Source: Heterotrichella gracilis
Taxonomy: Eukaryota > Sar > Xanthophyceae > Tribonematales > Xanthonemataceae
NCBI GenBank assembly: GCA_032358255.1
Contig: JAULBX010028048.1
Span: forward strand, 51,763 to 115,762
Reading direction: 5' to 3'
Length of the DNA stretch: 64,000 bases
A model generated the notes under the pieces. It had not been told where the DNA came from. It saw nothing but the letters and a program-made list of their open reading frames with translations, and searched no databases. Position 1 is the first letter of the stretch. Each line of letters opens with the position of its first letter. This document shows positions 1-8,409 of the stretch, piece after piece. The position numbers and the translations under genes are program-made.

Positions 1-113
1 ACACATTGATTATATTCTGCTAAATTCAATTTGTTTAAGAGTAAGACGTACTAGCAGTCGTTTAGTTACAAGCTACTACTAATTTTAATTATTTGATAAT
101 CAATAAATTAAGA

Positions 114-761
114 TTAAATGTCGAAATGTTTAATGGCTGAATTTGTGGTAATGTGATTAATAAACGCTTCATGATTTATTTCGGCACCCCTTACTTCATA
201 TTCAATAATAAGATCATCATTTGATTTTGTTTGACGTAACCATTGATGTTTTAATTTAAAAGAAACCATCTTTTTTTCAATTTCAAGTTTAAGGTCAAGA
301 TCATTTTCGATAGTGATCTTATAAACTTTTTCCTGGTTGTATCGGTCAATAAATTGTTGCACACCGGTAAAACCTAACAATATTACAAGCGTGGTAAAAG
401 TTACTAATACCGCAAATTCGTATTGCGCAATACCGCAAGCCATGCCAATAGCGGCACTTATCCATATCAAAGACGCTGTTGTCATTCCTCTAACACTTGC
501 CCCATCTCTAAAAATAGCGCCGGCTCCCAAAAAACCAACGCCGGTTACAATGTTAGAAGCAATACGCGCAGGGTCGGTATCTTTTCCTAAAATAAAAGAA
601 AGAATGGTAAATAAAGTAGAACCAAGCGTAATTAAAATAATTGTCCTAAATCCAATATTACGGCCTTTATACTCACGCTCGGCGCCAATTAAAGCGCCCA
701 GAACCAGTGAAACAATCAGTTTCACGGAGTTATCAAATATAAAATCGTAATCGAATTTCAA
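114..761 (-). CDS. MgtC/SapB family membrane protein
   Basis: Inner-membrane protein of the MgtC/SapB family, whose members are tied to magnesium limitation and acid tolerance; the exact role here is not known. The N-terminal two thirds hold about four hydrophobic segments. The family signatures are visible: GAERE-KGRNIGFRT near residues 26-40 and GVGFLGAGAIFRDG followed by V-GMTTASLIW near residues 75-100. The C-terminal ~70 residues form a soluble tail, as in longer MgtC-like proteins. The start lies 2 nt after the stop of the upstream kynurenine monooxygenase gene, so the two are probably co-transcribed. Family assignment is firm; physiological role is inferred only. Confidence 0.9.
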   Translation of the reverse strand: MKFDYDFIFDNSVKLIVSLVLGALIGAEREYKGRNIGFRTIILITLGSTLFTILSFILGKDTDPARIASNIVTGVGFLGAGAIFRDGASVRGMTTASLIWISAAIGMACGIAQYEFAVLVTFTTLVILLGFTGVQQFIDRYNQEKVYKITIENDLDLKLEIEKKMVSFKLKHQWLRQTKSNDDLIIEYEVRGAEINHEAFINHITTNSAIKHFDI

Positions 762-762
762 T

Positions 763-2106
763 TTATAATTGTTTTAATATTTCCGTTTCTACTTCTTTCG
801 AATCCCAGTTGGCTTCAATATTTGGCATTGCCATAATTTTATCCATAATGGCTTGCTGTTTTTTACCTTCACTTAAAGCTTTACTATAACGTATACTTGG
901 TGTATAGGTAACCATACTATATAAAGGGATCCATTTATCAGGATGTTTTTGCGAGAATTGAGCTTCTATCTTTTTTTGTAATAAGAATTTAGGGTCGGCA
1001 GTTTTATCGCGCATTTCAACAAAATTAGCAATTGCCAAATCGGCAATAGCATCAGCATCTGGCTTACGCAAACTTTCATATTCCTGAAAGATCTTATCCC
1101 AATCATCATTATGTTTAGTAACTAGCTCATTCAAAACCACACAGTCTTCAAAACCACAATTCATACCCTGCCCATAAAAAGGAACAATAGCATGCGCTGC
1201 ATCACCTATCAAACCTATCTTATTATCAAAGGTCCATGGAAAACATTTTACAGTTACCAAAGATGAAACTGGGTTATGCATAAAGTCTTCAATGAGCGTT
1301 GGCATCAATGGAACCGCGCTGGCAAATTCTTCGTCAAAGAACCTTTTAACGGCCTCTTTGGTCTTCAAATTCGCAAAAGATTTTTCTCCTTCAAAAGGTA
1401 AGAACAAAGTACAGGTAAAGTTGCCATCAGGATTTGGAAGTGCTATCATCATAAAACTGCCGCGAGGCCAAATGTGAAGCGCATTCTTCTCTAACAAAAA
1501 TTCACCGTTCTTACCAGGGGGGATAATTAATTCTTTATACCCACTTTCAATATAATGTTGGTTGTACTCAAACCTATCATTACTTAACTGCATATTTAAG
1601 CGAGATGCCGCAAAAGCGCCATCGGCACCAAAGATCAGGTCAGACTTTTCGGTTTCGCTTTTATGTGTATTATTATCTTCAAATGAGGATTCTAATTTTT
1701 GACGGTCAATAGCTGTGCAACGTTTATCAAAATGAATTTTAACGTTGGGTTGTTGTTCAGCAAGGTCCATCAACTTCATATTTATTTCGGCACGCGAAAC
1801 AGAATAGATCGCTTGATTGTCCTTGCCGTATGGCTGGTAAGCATTTGTACCATCTTTATGATGAATAAAACGGCCGTACATAGGGATGGCTATTTTTTTG
1901 ATCTCTTCGGCAATGCCAACTCCTTCCAAGCCTCTCCAACCGCGATCGCTTAAAGCAAGGTTAATAGATTTACCCGCGTAGATGCTGGTTTTTCGCATAT
2001 CAGGCCTACGTTCGTAGACATTTATCTTGTAACCTTTTTTAGCCAGGTAAATTGATAATAACGATCCAACTAAACCGGCTCCAACTATAGTGACACTTTT
2101 ACCCAT
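763..2106 (-). CDS. kmo: Kynurenine 3-monooxygenase
   Basis: FAD-dependent aromatic hydroxylase converting L-kynurenine to 3-hydroxykynurenine with NADPH and O2, a step of the tryptophan-to-quinolinate (NAD) route. The start codon at 2106 begins MGKSVTIVGAGLVGS, the Rossmann GxGxxG dinucleotide site; an in-frame ATG at 2157 would add 17 residues ahead of this fold. I chose 2106 because a good promoter (-33 TTTG, 17 bp, -7 TAAATTTG) lies at 2130-2158, between the two candidate starts. The second FAD motif GLIGDAAHAIVPFYGQGMN is present near the middle, as in the family. Length 447 residues is normal. No other kynurenine-pathway gene is nearby. The MgtC-like gene follows 2 nt downstream. Confidence 0.92.
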   Translation of the reverse strand: MGKSVTIVGAGLVGSLLSIYLAKKGYKINVYERRPDMRKTSIYAGKSINLALSDRGWRGLEGVGIAEEIKKIAIPMYGRFIHHKDGTNAYQPYGKDNQAIYSVSRAEINMKLMDLAEQQPNVKIHFDKRCTAIDRQKLESSFEDNNTHKSETEKSDLIFGADGAFAASRLNMQLSNDRFEYNQHYIESGYKELIIPPGKNGEFLLEKNALHIWPRGSFMMIALPNPDGNFTCTLFLPFEGEKSFANLKTKEAVKRFFDEEFASAVPLMPTLIEDFMHNPVSSLVTVKCFPWTFDNKIGLIGDAAHAIVPFYGQGMNCGFEDCVVLNELVTKHNDDWDKIFQEYESLRKPDADAIADLAIANFVEMRDKTADPKFLLQKKIEAQFSQKHPDKWIPLYSMVTYTPSIRYSKALSEGKKQQAIMDKIMAMPNIEANWDSKEVETEILKQL

Positions 2107-2129
2107 TTTTTTTAATTTTAATTTGCTTT

Positions 2130-2158
2130 CAAATTTATTCAAAAGATAAACAACCAAA
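2130..2158 (-). promoter_or_regulatory. Bacteroidota-type promoter for kmo
   Basis: On the reverse strand a -33 TTTG (2155-2158), a 17-bp spacer and a -7 box TAAATTTG (2130-2137) match the TTTG-N17-21-TAnnTTTG consensus of Bacteroidota vegetative sigma factors. Predicted transcription start is near 2124, giving a leader of about 18 nt before the ATG at 2106. Confidence 0.7.
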
Positions 2159-2169
2159 CAGGATCTTTA

Positions 2170-2778
2170 TCATTTTTTATACTTAGTCATCATTGTTTCT
2201 TTGTTGCCAATCATAACCACGGCCTTAGATATCCTGCTTTTTCGTGTTTCTTCTCTTTTAGCGCTTTCTATCCAACGTACATATTCATTTTTATGAGAAT
2301 AGGCCAAAGATTCAAAGTAATTCAAAATCCCTGCCAGTTTAAATTCTTTTTTGATATCTTTTGCTACTTGAACCGTTCGATCTTTAGGTACCATTACTTT
2401 CTTACCGTTTTTATTAAGGTCAATGGCTTCGATCACATATTCAAGAATAATATCTTCATCAATTTCCTTAATGTCCTTAAATCTGAAATTACGGGTATTT
2501 ACACTTCCTTCATTTAAATGCAAAAGTTTTCTCTTATCTTTTAATAAAACACCTTTAAAGAAAACAAAATTAACGTGTTTTTGAAAGCCGGCAAATCCAC
2601 AAACCATGCCTTCCAGGTAATAATTTGGCCCCCATTTCCAGTCTTCAATTAATTTTGGATCTGCTTTAAGTATAATGGTGCGCAGGCGTTTACAGATCTT
2701 TTGGCTCCAATCTGGCAAAGTGTCTATATACTCGCTTATTTTTAAAGATGCGTCTGCTACATGCTTTGGTGCTGCCAT
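2170..2778 (-). CDS. DUF1801 / YdeI-OmpD-associated family protein
   Basis: Small soluble protein of about 202 residues. The N-terminal ~110 residues resemble the DUF1801 fold (motifs LPDWSQKICKRLRTIIL, EDWKWGPNYYLEGMVCGFAG, HVNFVFFKG). The C-terminal part, rich in Lys and Glu (YFESLAYSHKNEYVRWIESAKREETRKSRI), matches the YdeI/OmpD-associated domain. Biochemical role is unknown; similar proteins are sometimes labelled bacteriocin-protection proteins. An upstream in-frame start at 2817 would overlap the divergent tilS gene by 22 nt; MAAPKHVADA at 2778 leaves an 17-bp divergent gap and fits family starts better. I therefore prefer 2778. Confidence 0.8.
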   Translation of the reverse strand: MAAPKHVADASLKISEYIDTLPDWSQKICKRLRTIILKADPKLIEDWKWGPNYYLEGMVCGFAGFQKHVNFVFFKGVLLKDKRKLLHLNEGSVNTRNFRFKDIKEIDEDIILEYVIEAIDLNKNGKKVMVPKDRTVQVAKDIKKEFKLAGILNYFESLAYSHKNEYVRWIESAKREETRKSRISKAVVMIGNKETMMTKYKK

Positions 2779-2783
2779 TTTAT

Positions 2784-2791
2784 TACCTTTG
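2784..2791 (+). promoter_or_regulatory. -7 promoter element of tilS (leaderless candidate)
   Basis: TACCTTTG fits the -7 consensus TAnnTTTG and ends 4 nt before the GTG start of tilS at 2796, so transcription would begin at or next to the start codon. A TTTG at 2765-2768 is a possible -33 box, with a slightly short 15-bp spacer. The element sits in the small gap between the divergent start codons. Confidence 0.55.
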
Positions 2792-2795
2792 CTAG

Positions 2796-4115
2796 GTGTA
2801 TAAAAAATTTGAATCAAACATACTCAAAAATCAACTTTTTAACAAGAAGCATTCGCTGTTATTGGCTATTAGCGGTGGTATTGATTCTGTTGTTTTAGCA
2901 CATCTCTTAAAAGAAGCCGGATTTAATTTTTCACTTGCTCATTGCAACTTTAAGTTAAGAGCAAAAGACAGTGATGTCGACGAGGCTTTTTGTAAAGCTT
3001 TAGCAAAAGAACTGGATGTAAAATTTTATACGGAGGCTTTTGATGTTGAAGCCTATTGCAAGAAAAACAAAGTAAGTGTACAAATGGCAGCGCGCGATCT
3101 CAGATACAATTGGTTCAATGAGTTGATCAAAAAAAATAAAGTTGATTTTTTGGTAACAGCGCATCATGCCAACGATGTGGTTGAGACCATTTTCATTAAC
3201 CTGCTTCGTGGTACAGGCATTAAAGGCTTAAAAGGCATTCCCGAAAAAAAAGGGAATATTATTAGACCGCTTTTGGGCTTTACAAAAGAGGAAATAAATG
3301 CTTTTGCTAAAAAAGAGAAGATCAACTACAGAACAGACAAGAGTAACCTCGAAGCTAAATACGAACGCAATCTTTTAAGACTGGAAGTACTGCCAAAGCT
3401 AAAAAAATTACATCCCAACCTTGAGCAGACCTTTTTAAACAACGTTAGCAATTTTAAGGAAGAAGCTGAAATTGTAAATGATTTTTTGACAGAAAAGACC
3501 AAACAACTTGTCTCTAAAAAAGGAACCCAGGTTATAATTGATAAGGTTAAACTAAAAAAAGAAAAGCACCTAAAAACATTGCTGCATCATATTTTAGAGC
3601 CTTTTGGTTTTACTTTAAGTCAAATAAATGATTTAAGAACCAACCTTGTTGAAAATGGAGAAACAGGAAAACTCTTTTTCACTTCAAGTTTTACTTTAAC
3701 TATAGACAGAGCATTGATCTTGATAAAACCGGGAGTTGATAAGACTTCTGAAACAATACAACTTAACTCTTTAAACGAATTAAAAAGTTCTAAGTTCATA
3801 AAGCTTTCAGAAATTAAAGAGTTTAAGTCTATTGAAAAGAACGAACTCGTTATAGAAAAAAATAAACTTATTTTTCCGTTAACCATCCGTCAAAAAAAGA
3901 CTGGTGATAGGTTCAAGCCTTTTGGCATGAAAGGTTTTAAGCTTATTAGCGATTTCTTAAAAGACCAGAAGTTAAACGCTTTTGAAAAAGAAAATTGCCG
4001 CCTGTTAGAGAATGGGAATGGTGATATTATTTGGGTAATGGGTTACCGTAGCGACGACCGTTACAAGATCGAGACAAAAAAGAACAACCTTTTAAAACTG
4101 ACTTTAGTTGAGTAA
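2796..4115 (+). CDS. tilS: tRNA(Ile)-lysidine synthase TilS
   Basis: ATP-dependent enzyme that joins lysine to cytidine-34 of the CAU-anticodon tRNA-Ile, changing it from Met to Ile identity; essential in bacteria. The PP-loop SGGIDS is at residues 26-31, followed by the family motif HCNFKLRAKDSDVDEAF and the HHANDVVETIFINLLRGTGIKGLKG block that contacts tRNA and ATP. The C-terminal region (IRQKKTGDRFKPFGMKG) is the TilS-C domain. Length 439 is typical of the long form. The start is GTG, with a TAnnTTTG box ending 4 nt before it, so the mRNA may be leaderless. The stop overlaps the next gene's putative TTG start by 8 nt. Confidence 0.95.
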   Translation: MYKKFESNILKNQLFNKKHSLLLAISGGIDSVVLAHLLKEAGFNFSLAHCNFKLRAKDSDVDEAFCKALAKELDVKFYTEAFDVEAYCKKNKVSVQMAARDLRYNWFNELIKKNKVDFLVTAHHANDVVETIFINLLRGTGIKGLKGIPEKKGNIIRPLLGFTKEEINAFAKKEKINYRTDKSNLEAKYERNLLRLEVLPKLKKLHPNLEQTFLNNVSNFKEEAEIVNDFLTEKTKQLVSKKGTQVIIDKVKLKKEKHLKTLLHHILEPFGFTLSQINDLRTNLVENGETGKLFFTSSFTLTIDRALILIKPGVDKTSETIQLNSLNELKSSKFIKLSEIKEFKSIEKNELVIEKNKLIFPLTIRQKKTGDRFKPFGMKGFKLISDFLKDQKLNAFEKENCRLLENGNGDIIWVMGYRSDDRYKIETKKNNLLKLTLVE

Positions 4116-4644
4116 GAACGAAATATTATTTGAAGAGAAACAGTACATGGGCCACAACCGCCTAAGTATTGTTGTTCGTTCGTTAATTACGCTGTTTTGT
4201 TTTATTGCTTATTATTGGAGCGAGAATCCCAAACCGGTGCAGGTATCTTTCGTAAAAATAGGTTCATACCCTATTCAAAATATTAACGAATCGGGTTTGA
4301 TCTTTTTTATTGTTGGTATAAGTATTTTGGTTTTTTCAACGGGCTTGACATATATTCTTCACACTCAAATAAAAGTGTATAATGGTTACATCATCATTGA
4401 TGGCTTTTGGACAGCACGGAAAGTTAAAATAGATCTAAAGAACATTGTGTCGATGAGAAAGAGCCGATATAAGAAAAACATTCTCCGAAGAGCTGTTTAT
4501 AACCTTCATAACAAAGGGGTAATTCGATTTTATACCAGCGGCGAAGAGTTCATAGAATTAGTTGATAATGATGGGTTTACGTACAGAATCGGAAGTCAAA
4601 AAGCAACTGAGTTATTTAAAACCTTAAAAAGTCAAATAAAATAA
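4108..4644 (+). CDS. Two-TM protein with PH-like C-terminal region
   Basis: Unrecognised membrane protein. Two hydrophobic segments are seen (about residues 20-40, LSIVVRSLITLFCFIAYYW, and 62-85, GLIFFIVGISILVFSTGLTYIL). The remaining ~90 residues alternate short beta strands (VYNGYIIIDGFW, KVKIDLKNIVSMRKS, GVIRFYTSGEEFIELV) and end in a helix, resembling a bacterial PH-like domain; this is inference. The longest frame starts at TTG 4108, overlapping tilS by 8 nt; an ATG at 4147 (MGHNRLSIVV) is an alternative start. It is probably translated from the tilS message. Confidence 0.65.
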   Translation: MSKNEILFEEKQYMGHNRLSIVVRSLITLFCFIAYYWSENPKPVQVSFVKIGSYPIQNINESGLIFFIVGISILVFSTGLTYILHTQIKVYNGYIIIDGFWTARKVKIDLKNIVSMRKSRYKKNILRRAVYNLHNKGVIRFYTSGEEFIELVDNDGFTYRIGSQKATELFKTLKSQIK

Positions 4645-4725
4645 TTAACATCTGAAACCTTTTCGTACTTTAAGCGTTTCATATAAACGTTATCTCTTAT
4701 TATTAACTTTTAATCCCTTAACGCC

Positions 4726-5013
4726 ATGGTTATAGCAGAATTTCAACAGATAGAAAAAGAAGAAATTGAAAACTTAAAATTCCCATCCACTGAAGTTTTA
4801 CTTGACATTGAAAAGAGAAAGGAGAGATTGGCTGAACTAGACAGAGCTCTTACTTTAGGCAATAGGGAACATTCAAAGATCAGAATTTATTTTGAGGACG
4901 ATTCGTCTTGCAAAGTTGTAGAAACAACGGTTTGGGGTATAACCGATAAAAGGGTTATTCTAAAGCAAGGAGTGGTTATTCCAATTCACCGCGTACACTC
5001 GGTAAAACTTTAA
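4726..5013 (+). CDS. Conserved small hypothetical protein
   Basis: A 95-residue soluble protein that I do not recognise. The first half is helical and charged (IEKRKERLAELDRALTLGN); the second half looks like beta strands (KIRIYFEDDSSCKVVETTVWGITDKRVILKQG) ending in IPIHRVHSVKL. Proteins of this shape occur in other Bacteroidota without a known function. It is convergent with cdsA; the two stop codons share the sequence TTAA at 5010-5013, and no terminator hairpin separates them. Confidence 0.65.
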   Translation: MVIAEFQQIEKEEIENLKFPSTEVLLDIEKRKERLAELDRALTLGNREHSKIRIYFEDDSSCKVVETTVWGITDKRVILKQGVVIPIHRVHSVKL

Positions 5014-5894
5014 AGCACTTTAAAAAGTACATAAACAAAAGGCGAGACAAAGATCAAACTGTCGAACCTATCGAGCACGCCACCGTGGCCAGGCATTATG
5101 CTACCACTGTCTTTTACCCCCGCCTCACGTTTTAATTTACTCTCAACAAGATCGCCTATTGTTGCAAGTACAGGTACTATTATGCCTAGTATTTGCCAGG
5201 TGTAATCTCCCAAATTAAAAAGCATATTAAATAAAAAACTTAAACCAAAAGTTACTAAAACACCAATAATGGTTCCTTCCCATGTCTTGCCGGGTGAAAC
5301 ACGCTCTATCATTTTATTCTTTCCAAATAAACTCCCACCCAAATAAGCAAAGGTATCGTTACTCCAGATTAGAAATATTATTCCCAGGATCAGGTTAGGC
5401 GTAAAAAATGCACCAGTGCATCCATCATCATAAAAAACAGTTTGACTTAATAAACCAAAAGGTATTACAGCATAAATTATTCCGCCCAGTGAATACAAGG
5501 CATTTTGTATTGAATTTTCTTTTTTACTAAAAAGTGCAGTTGCTAAAAGAATAAATGGGCAAAGAATGATAAGCGCTAAAAAACCACTTTGAAGATCTTC
5601 AATAAGAGAATATTGTATCGAGGCGTCAAAATCATCCCCCGGATTTGAAATAAATTTAGTTAGCGGTACAAGACCTATATAGGTAATAATTCCAAAAATA
5701 AAACCAACAACTTTAAATGGCTTTGCCCCCATCTTCTCGGCTATCTTATAAAATTCATGTAAGCCGATCATTGAAACCAAAAAAAAGAAAACAGAAAAGG
5801 AAATGTAACTCCAATAAACACAGCCAACCAACAGCACAACAAATACCGCAGCGCTTGCGCTTCGGGTAGCTAATGTTTTTAAGTTTAATGCCAT
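5010..5894 (-). CDS. cdsA: Phosphatidate cytidylyltransferase
   Basis: Integral membrane enzyme making CDP-diacylglycerol from phosphatidate and CTP, the branch point for phospholipid synthesis. About eight hydrophobic segments span the 294 residues. The catalytic family signature is near the C-terminus: SPGKTWEGTIIG, then IGDLVESKLKREAGVKDSGS, then MPGHGGVLDRFDS. A TATTTTTG -7 box (5911-5918, reverse strand) lies 16 nt before the ATG. The 3' end overlaps the stop codon of a convergent small gene. Confidence 0.94.
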   Translation of the reverse strand: MALNLKTLATRSASAAVFVVLLVGCVYWSYISFSVFFFLVSMIGLHEFYKIAEKMGAKPFKVVGFIFGIITYIGLVPLTKFISNPGDDFDASIQYSLIEDLQSGFLALIILCPFILLATALFSKKENSIQNALYSLGGIIYAVIPFGLLSQTVFYDDGCTGAFFTPNLILGIIFLIWSNDTFAYLGGSLFGKNKMIERVSPGKTWEGTIIGVLVTFGLSFLFNMLFNLGDYTWQILGIIVPVLATIGDLVESKLKREAGVKDSGSIMPGHGGVLDRFDSLIFVSPFVYVLFKVL

Positions 5895-5990
5895 TGGTTT
5901 AGTGTAGGAGCAAAAATAAGGTTTTATTTGTTTGTATTTTATTAACGATTATATCAGGTCAATTATCTCATGTGGTCCCTGAAATAATAT

Positions 5991-5998
5991 TAATTTTG
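5991..5998 (+). promoter_or_regulatory. -7 promoter element of the MarC gene (leaderless candidate)
   Basis: TAATTTTG matches TAnnTTTG and ends 5 nt before the ATG at 6004, so the transcript would have almost no leader. No clear -33 TTTG at the usual spacing is visible. Confidence 0.5.
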
Positions 5999-6003
5999 CG
6001 CCC

Positions 6004-6669
6004 ATGTTTGAAACATCTGTCTTTTTAACCATACTTGTTGGTCTTTTCTCACTGATAAATCCACTAGGCGGCTTACCCGTGTTCATAAGCCTAACCTCAG
6101 ATATGACCGAGGAAAACAAACTTAAAACACTTAAAAAGACCTGTTTGTACATTATGTTAATTTGCATCGTGTCTTACTTTATTGGCGTTTATCTTCTTAA
6201 TTTCTTTGGAATCACTATACCTGCGCTACGTGTAGCAGGCGGCCTGGTAATTTTCAGGTCAGGATGGCAACTTTTAAATGTTACGCACAAAAAAGAAATT
6301 TCTGGTAAAATAAAAGAAGAAAGTGACAAAAAAGAAGATATCTCCTTCTCCCCACTTGCCATGCCGTTGCTAGCCGGACCAGGTTCCATGTCCTTTTTAA
6401 TTACCTTATATGCAAGCAGGCCGGATGATTGGTTAAAAGGTGTTGGACAGGACGTTGTAGCCATTGCAGCAATTATAATTGTTTCTTTCTCTATTTATTT
6501 CATTTTTAAATTCGCACCAAGGTTAATGAAATATGCCGGACAAGCTGGTCTTACTTCGCTTTCAAAGATCATGGGCTTTTTGGTAATTGGTATTGGCGTG
6601 CAAATGATCCTTTCGAGCCTGGCGCAGGTGGTTAAGAATATTTATTTAGAACTGCAACAGATGAATTAG
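6004..6669 (+). CDS. MarC family membrane protein
   Basis: Inner-membrane protein of the MarC/NAAT family, with six predicted transmembrane helices; the founding MarC was once linked to multiple antibiotic resistance, but the substrate is not established. Family hallmarks visible are LVGLFSLINPLGGLPVFISLT at the N-terminus, FFGITIPALRVAGGLVIFRSGWQLL in the middle and FSPLAMPLLAGPGSMS at the start of the second half, the last being the strongest MarC signature. Length 221 is normal. The start is supported by the abutting -7 box. It is convergent with the downstream deacetylase gene, 5 nt away. Confidence 0.9.
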   Translation: MFETSVFLTILVGLFSLINPLGGLPVFISLTSDMTEENKLKTLKKTCLYIMLICIVSYFIGVYLLNFFGITIPALRVAGGLVIFRSGWQLLNVTHKKEISGKIKEESDKKEDISFSPLAMPLLAGPGSMSFLITLYASRPDDWLKGVGQDVVAIAAIIIVSFSIYFIFKFAPRLMKYAGQAGLTSLSKIMGFLVIGIGVQMILSSLAQVVKNIYLELQQMN

Positions 6670-6674
6670 TATCT

Positions 6675-7925
6675 CTACTTCGCCATCTCCAAAAATTCTA
6701 AATAGAATTTTTTCATTTCTTCATTAAAAGTATCGTTATGAAAAATGGAAATCAGTTGTCCTTTATATTTTTTCACCTCATTGATGATTGGCAAAGCTTG
6801 TTCTGCTAAGGTCTTATTTTCTTTTTTAGAGTAATACATCATCGTATTCTCGGCAATGCAAAACGAATTTATTGTTAAAGGCGTAATCATTTCGCTTTCT
6901 ATATTATACCATTTATAGGGAAAACAATAGGAGGCTCTGAAGCCATTTACATTGGTGTAACCCATGGAAAAATCCTGCTCAATACCAGCCTGCAATAAAT
7001 TTTGATAGGTCTTTGGAAATTTAAGAATAGAAAAATGCTGTCTGCTAATTGTTATTGGAGCGTGAATGATGTTTGACAAGCGGCTGATCTCTACTTTTAA
7101 TTGTTGGATCTTATTGGTAGAGCCAAAAGAAGGATGAATACCCACCGCAGAATAATCGGCCACACTTTTTATTAATGACTGAAAAGGCAAATTGGTGGCA
7201 GACTGGTTCTTATCATTAGGCCCATAATCGCCCAAAAGGAAAAAATAAATGGCTTTTACATTTTGTTGTTTGTGCGCTTCAATTAAAAAATCATAACAAT
7301 CAAAAGGATCCTTTTTTTTGCCGGAAATAACGTTTACTCTTGACCTAAAACTTTTAGCATCTTTTGAAAGAATATCCTTTGCGTAACCGGCCAAGGCTCG
7401 CACAACGCCTTTGTGTTTGTATTTAAAAGCATTATCAATATCAACGGTAGAAATAAATTTAAACTGCTGCTCTTTAAATTTTATTGCGGGGAAAATTTCT
7501 TTTAAAGAAAGCTGCAATTGTTCTAACCATAAATTTACTAAGGGTGTGTTTATAAAATCGTATTGGTAGGCAAGGCCCGAACGATAATTAAAACGGTCGT
7601 AACTATCGGTTTTGTAAGGTAAATATTCTTCGTAGCGCGAAAGCAACCAAAAGGCCGCGCCAAAAAGATCAAAAGGAATGACAGAGTTAGCGTTCTTAAA
7701 GAACACTTTAAAAAACTGCGGATGATTACTTACCTCGATGGGATAATCTTTTATACCGACATTGAATAAAATAGTGTGTGGTAGAATGGATAAACAATTT
7801 TCTATTTTAACGTCCGAGTAATTAATTTTTGGTAAAGGTGAACTTTTAAATTCTTCAAGATTAACAGTTTGTGTTACTTCCAACCCCAAAGCATCATTCA
7901 ATAACGTTTTTAGGATGTAATGCAA
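6675..7925 (-). CDS. Polysaccharide deacetylase family protein
   Basis: Probable carbohydrate esterase (NodB-fold) acting on cell-surface or exopolysaccharide. It has the two-part build common in Bacteroidota: an N-terminal ~150-residue domain (DUF7033-like, containing FDLFGAAFWLLSRYEEYLP) and a C-terminal deacetylase domain. In the latter, ISTVDIDNAF carries the catalytic/metal Asp pair near residue 160, VGIHPSFGS gives a metal His, and SRQHF and SIFHND are later motifs. No signal peptide is seen, so it may act in the cytoplasm on precursors. The frame opens with TTG at 7925; no ATG lies nearby, so this start is plausible rather than certain. Confidence 0.8.
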   Translation of the reverse strand: MHYILKTLLNDALGLEVTQTVNLEEFKSSPLPKINYSDVKIENCLSILPHTILFNVGIKDYPIEVSNHPQFFKVFFKNANSVIPFDLFGAAFWLLSRYEEYLPYKTDSYDRFNYRSGLAYQYDFINTPLVNLWLEQLQLSLKEIFPAIKFKEQQFKFISTVDIDNAFKYKHKGVVRALAGYAKDILSKDAKSFRSRVNVISGKKKDPFDCYDFLIEAHKQQNVKAIYFFLLGDYGPNDKNQSATNLPFQSLIKSVADYSAVGIHPSFGSTNKIQQLKVEISRLSNIIHAPITISRQHFSILKFPKTYQNLLQAGIEQDFSMGYTNVNGFRASYCFPYKWYNIESEMITPLTINSFCIAENTMMYYSKKENKTLAEQALPIINEVKKYKGQLISIFHNDTFNEEMKKFYLEFLEMAK

Positions 7926-8034
7926 ACGATTGCTGTTCTTTACCGAATATACAAGGATAGTATTGATACTACTAAATTAAAGTAGTTACAGGAATAGCCT
8001 GTAGTAAAATGTAAAAGTTATTGAACAGGTAGTG

Positions 8035-8409
8035 TTAATGTCCCAGAAAAAAACTCAAAACATCCCACCAAAAGATGATCACGCCAACTATAGCAGCAAA
8101 AATAGAAGCTATCAATACCGCTGCAGCCGAAACGTCCTTAATGTATTTGATCTTTGGGTTTTGTTCTGTTGAATACAGGTCGCACAATTTTTCGATGGCC
8201 GAATTAATTAACTCCAGCGAAATAACAAGCGTTATACAACCCGCAACTGCTAACCACTTGCGAATAGAAATATCAAAAAAGATCCCGGCTACAATAACCA
8301 ACACTGCAATAATGCCGTGCAACTGTAAATGCTTCTCGCTTTTAAAAGCCTGAAAAAGACCCGAAAAAGCAAAACCAAAAGCCTGTTTACGTTTTTTAAG
8401 ATAACTCAT
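8035..8409 (-). CDS. dgkA: Diacylglycerol kinase family protein
   Basis: Small trimeric-type membrane kinase that phosphorylates diacylglycerol or undecaprenol. Three hydrophobic segments follow an amphipathic N-terminal helix (KKRKQAFGFAFSGLFQAFKSEKH). The family signature ITLVISLELINSAIEKLCDLYS, with the catalytic Glu and Asn, is complete, followed by KDVSAAAVLI. I chose ATG 8409 (MSYLKKRKQ); a GTG at 8421 would add four residues. It overlaps the upstream DUF1361 gene by 14 nt and is the last gene of a long reverse-strand run of membrane proteins. Confidence 0.92.
   Translation of the reverse strand: MSYLKKRKQAFGFAFSGLFQAFKSEKHLQLHGIIAVLVIVAGIFFDISIRKWLAVAGCITLVISLELINSAIEKLCDLYSTEQNPKIKYIKDVSAAAVLIASIFAAIVGVIIFWWDVLSFFLGH

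Noticed and set aside
1-113. Partial gene at the left edge
   Set aside because: No open frame continues to the edge with recognisable content; treated as intergenic.
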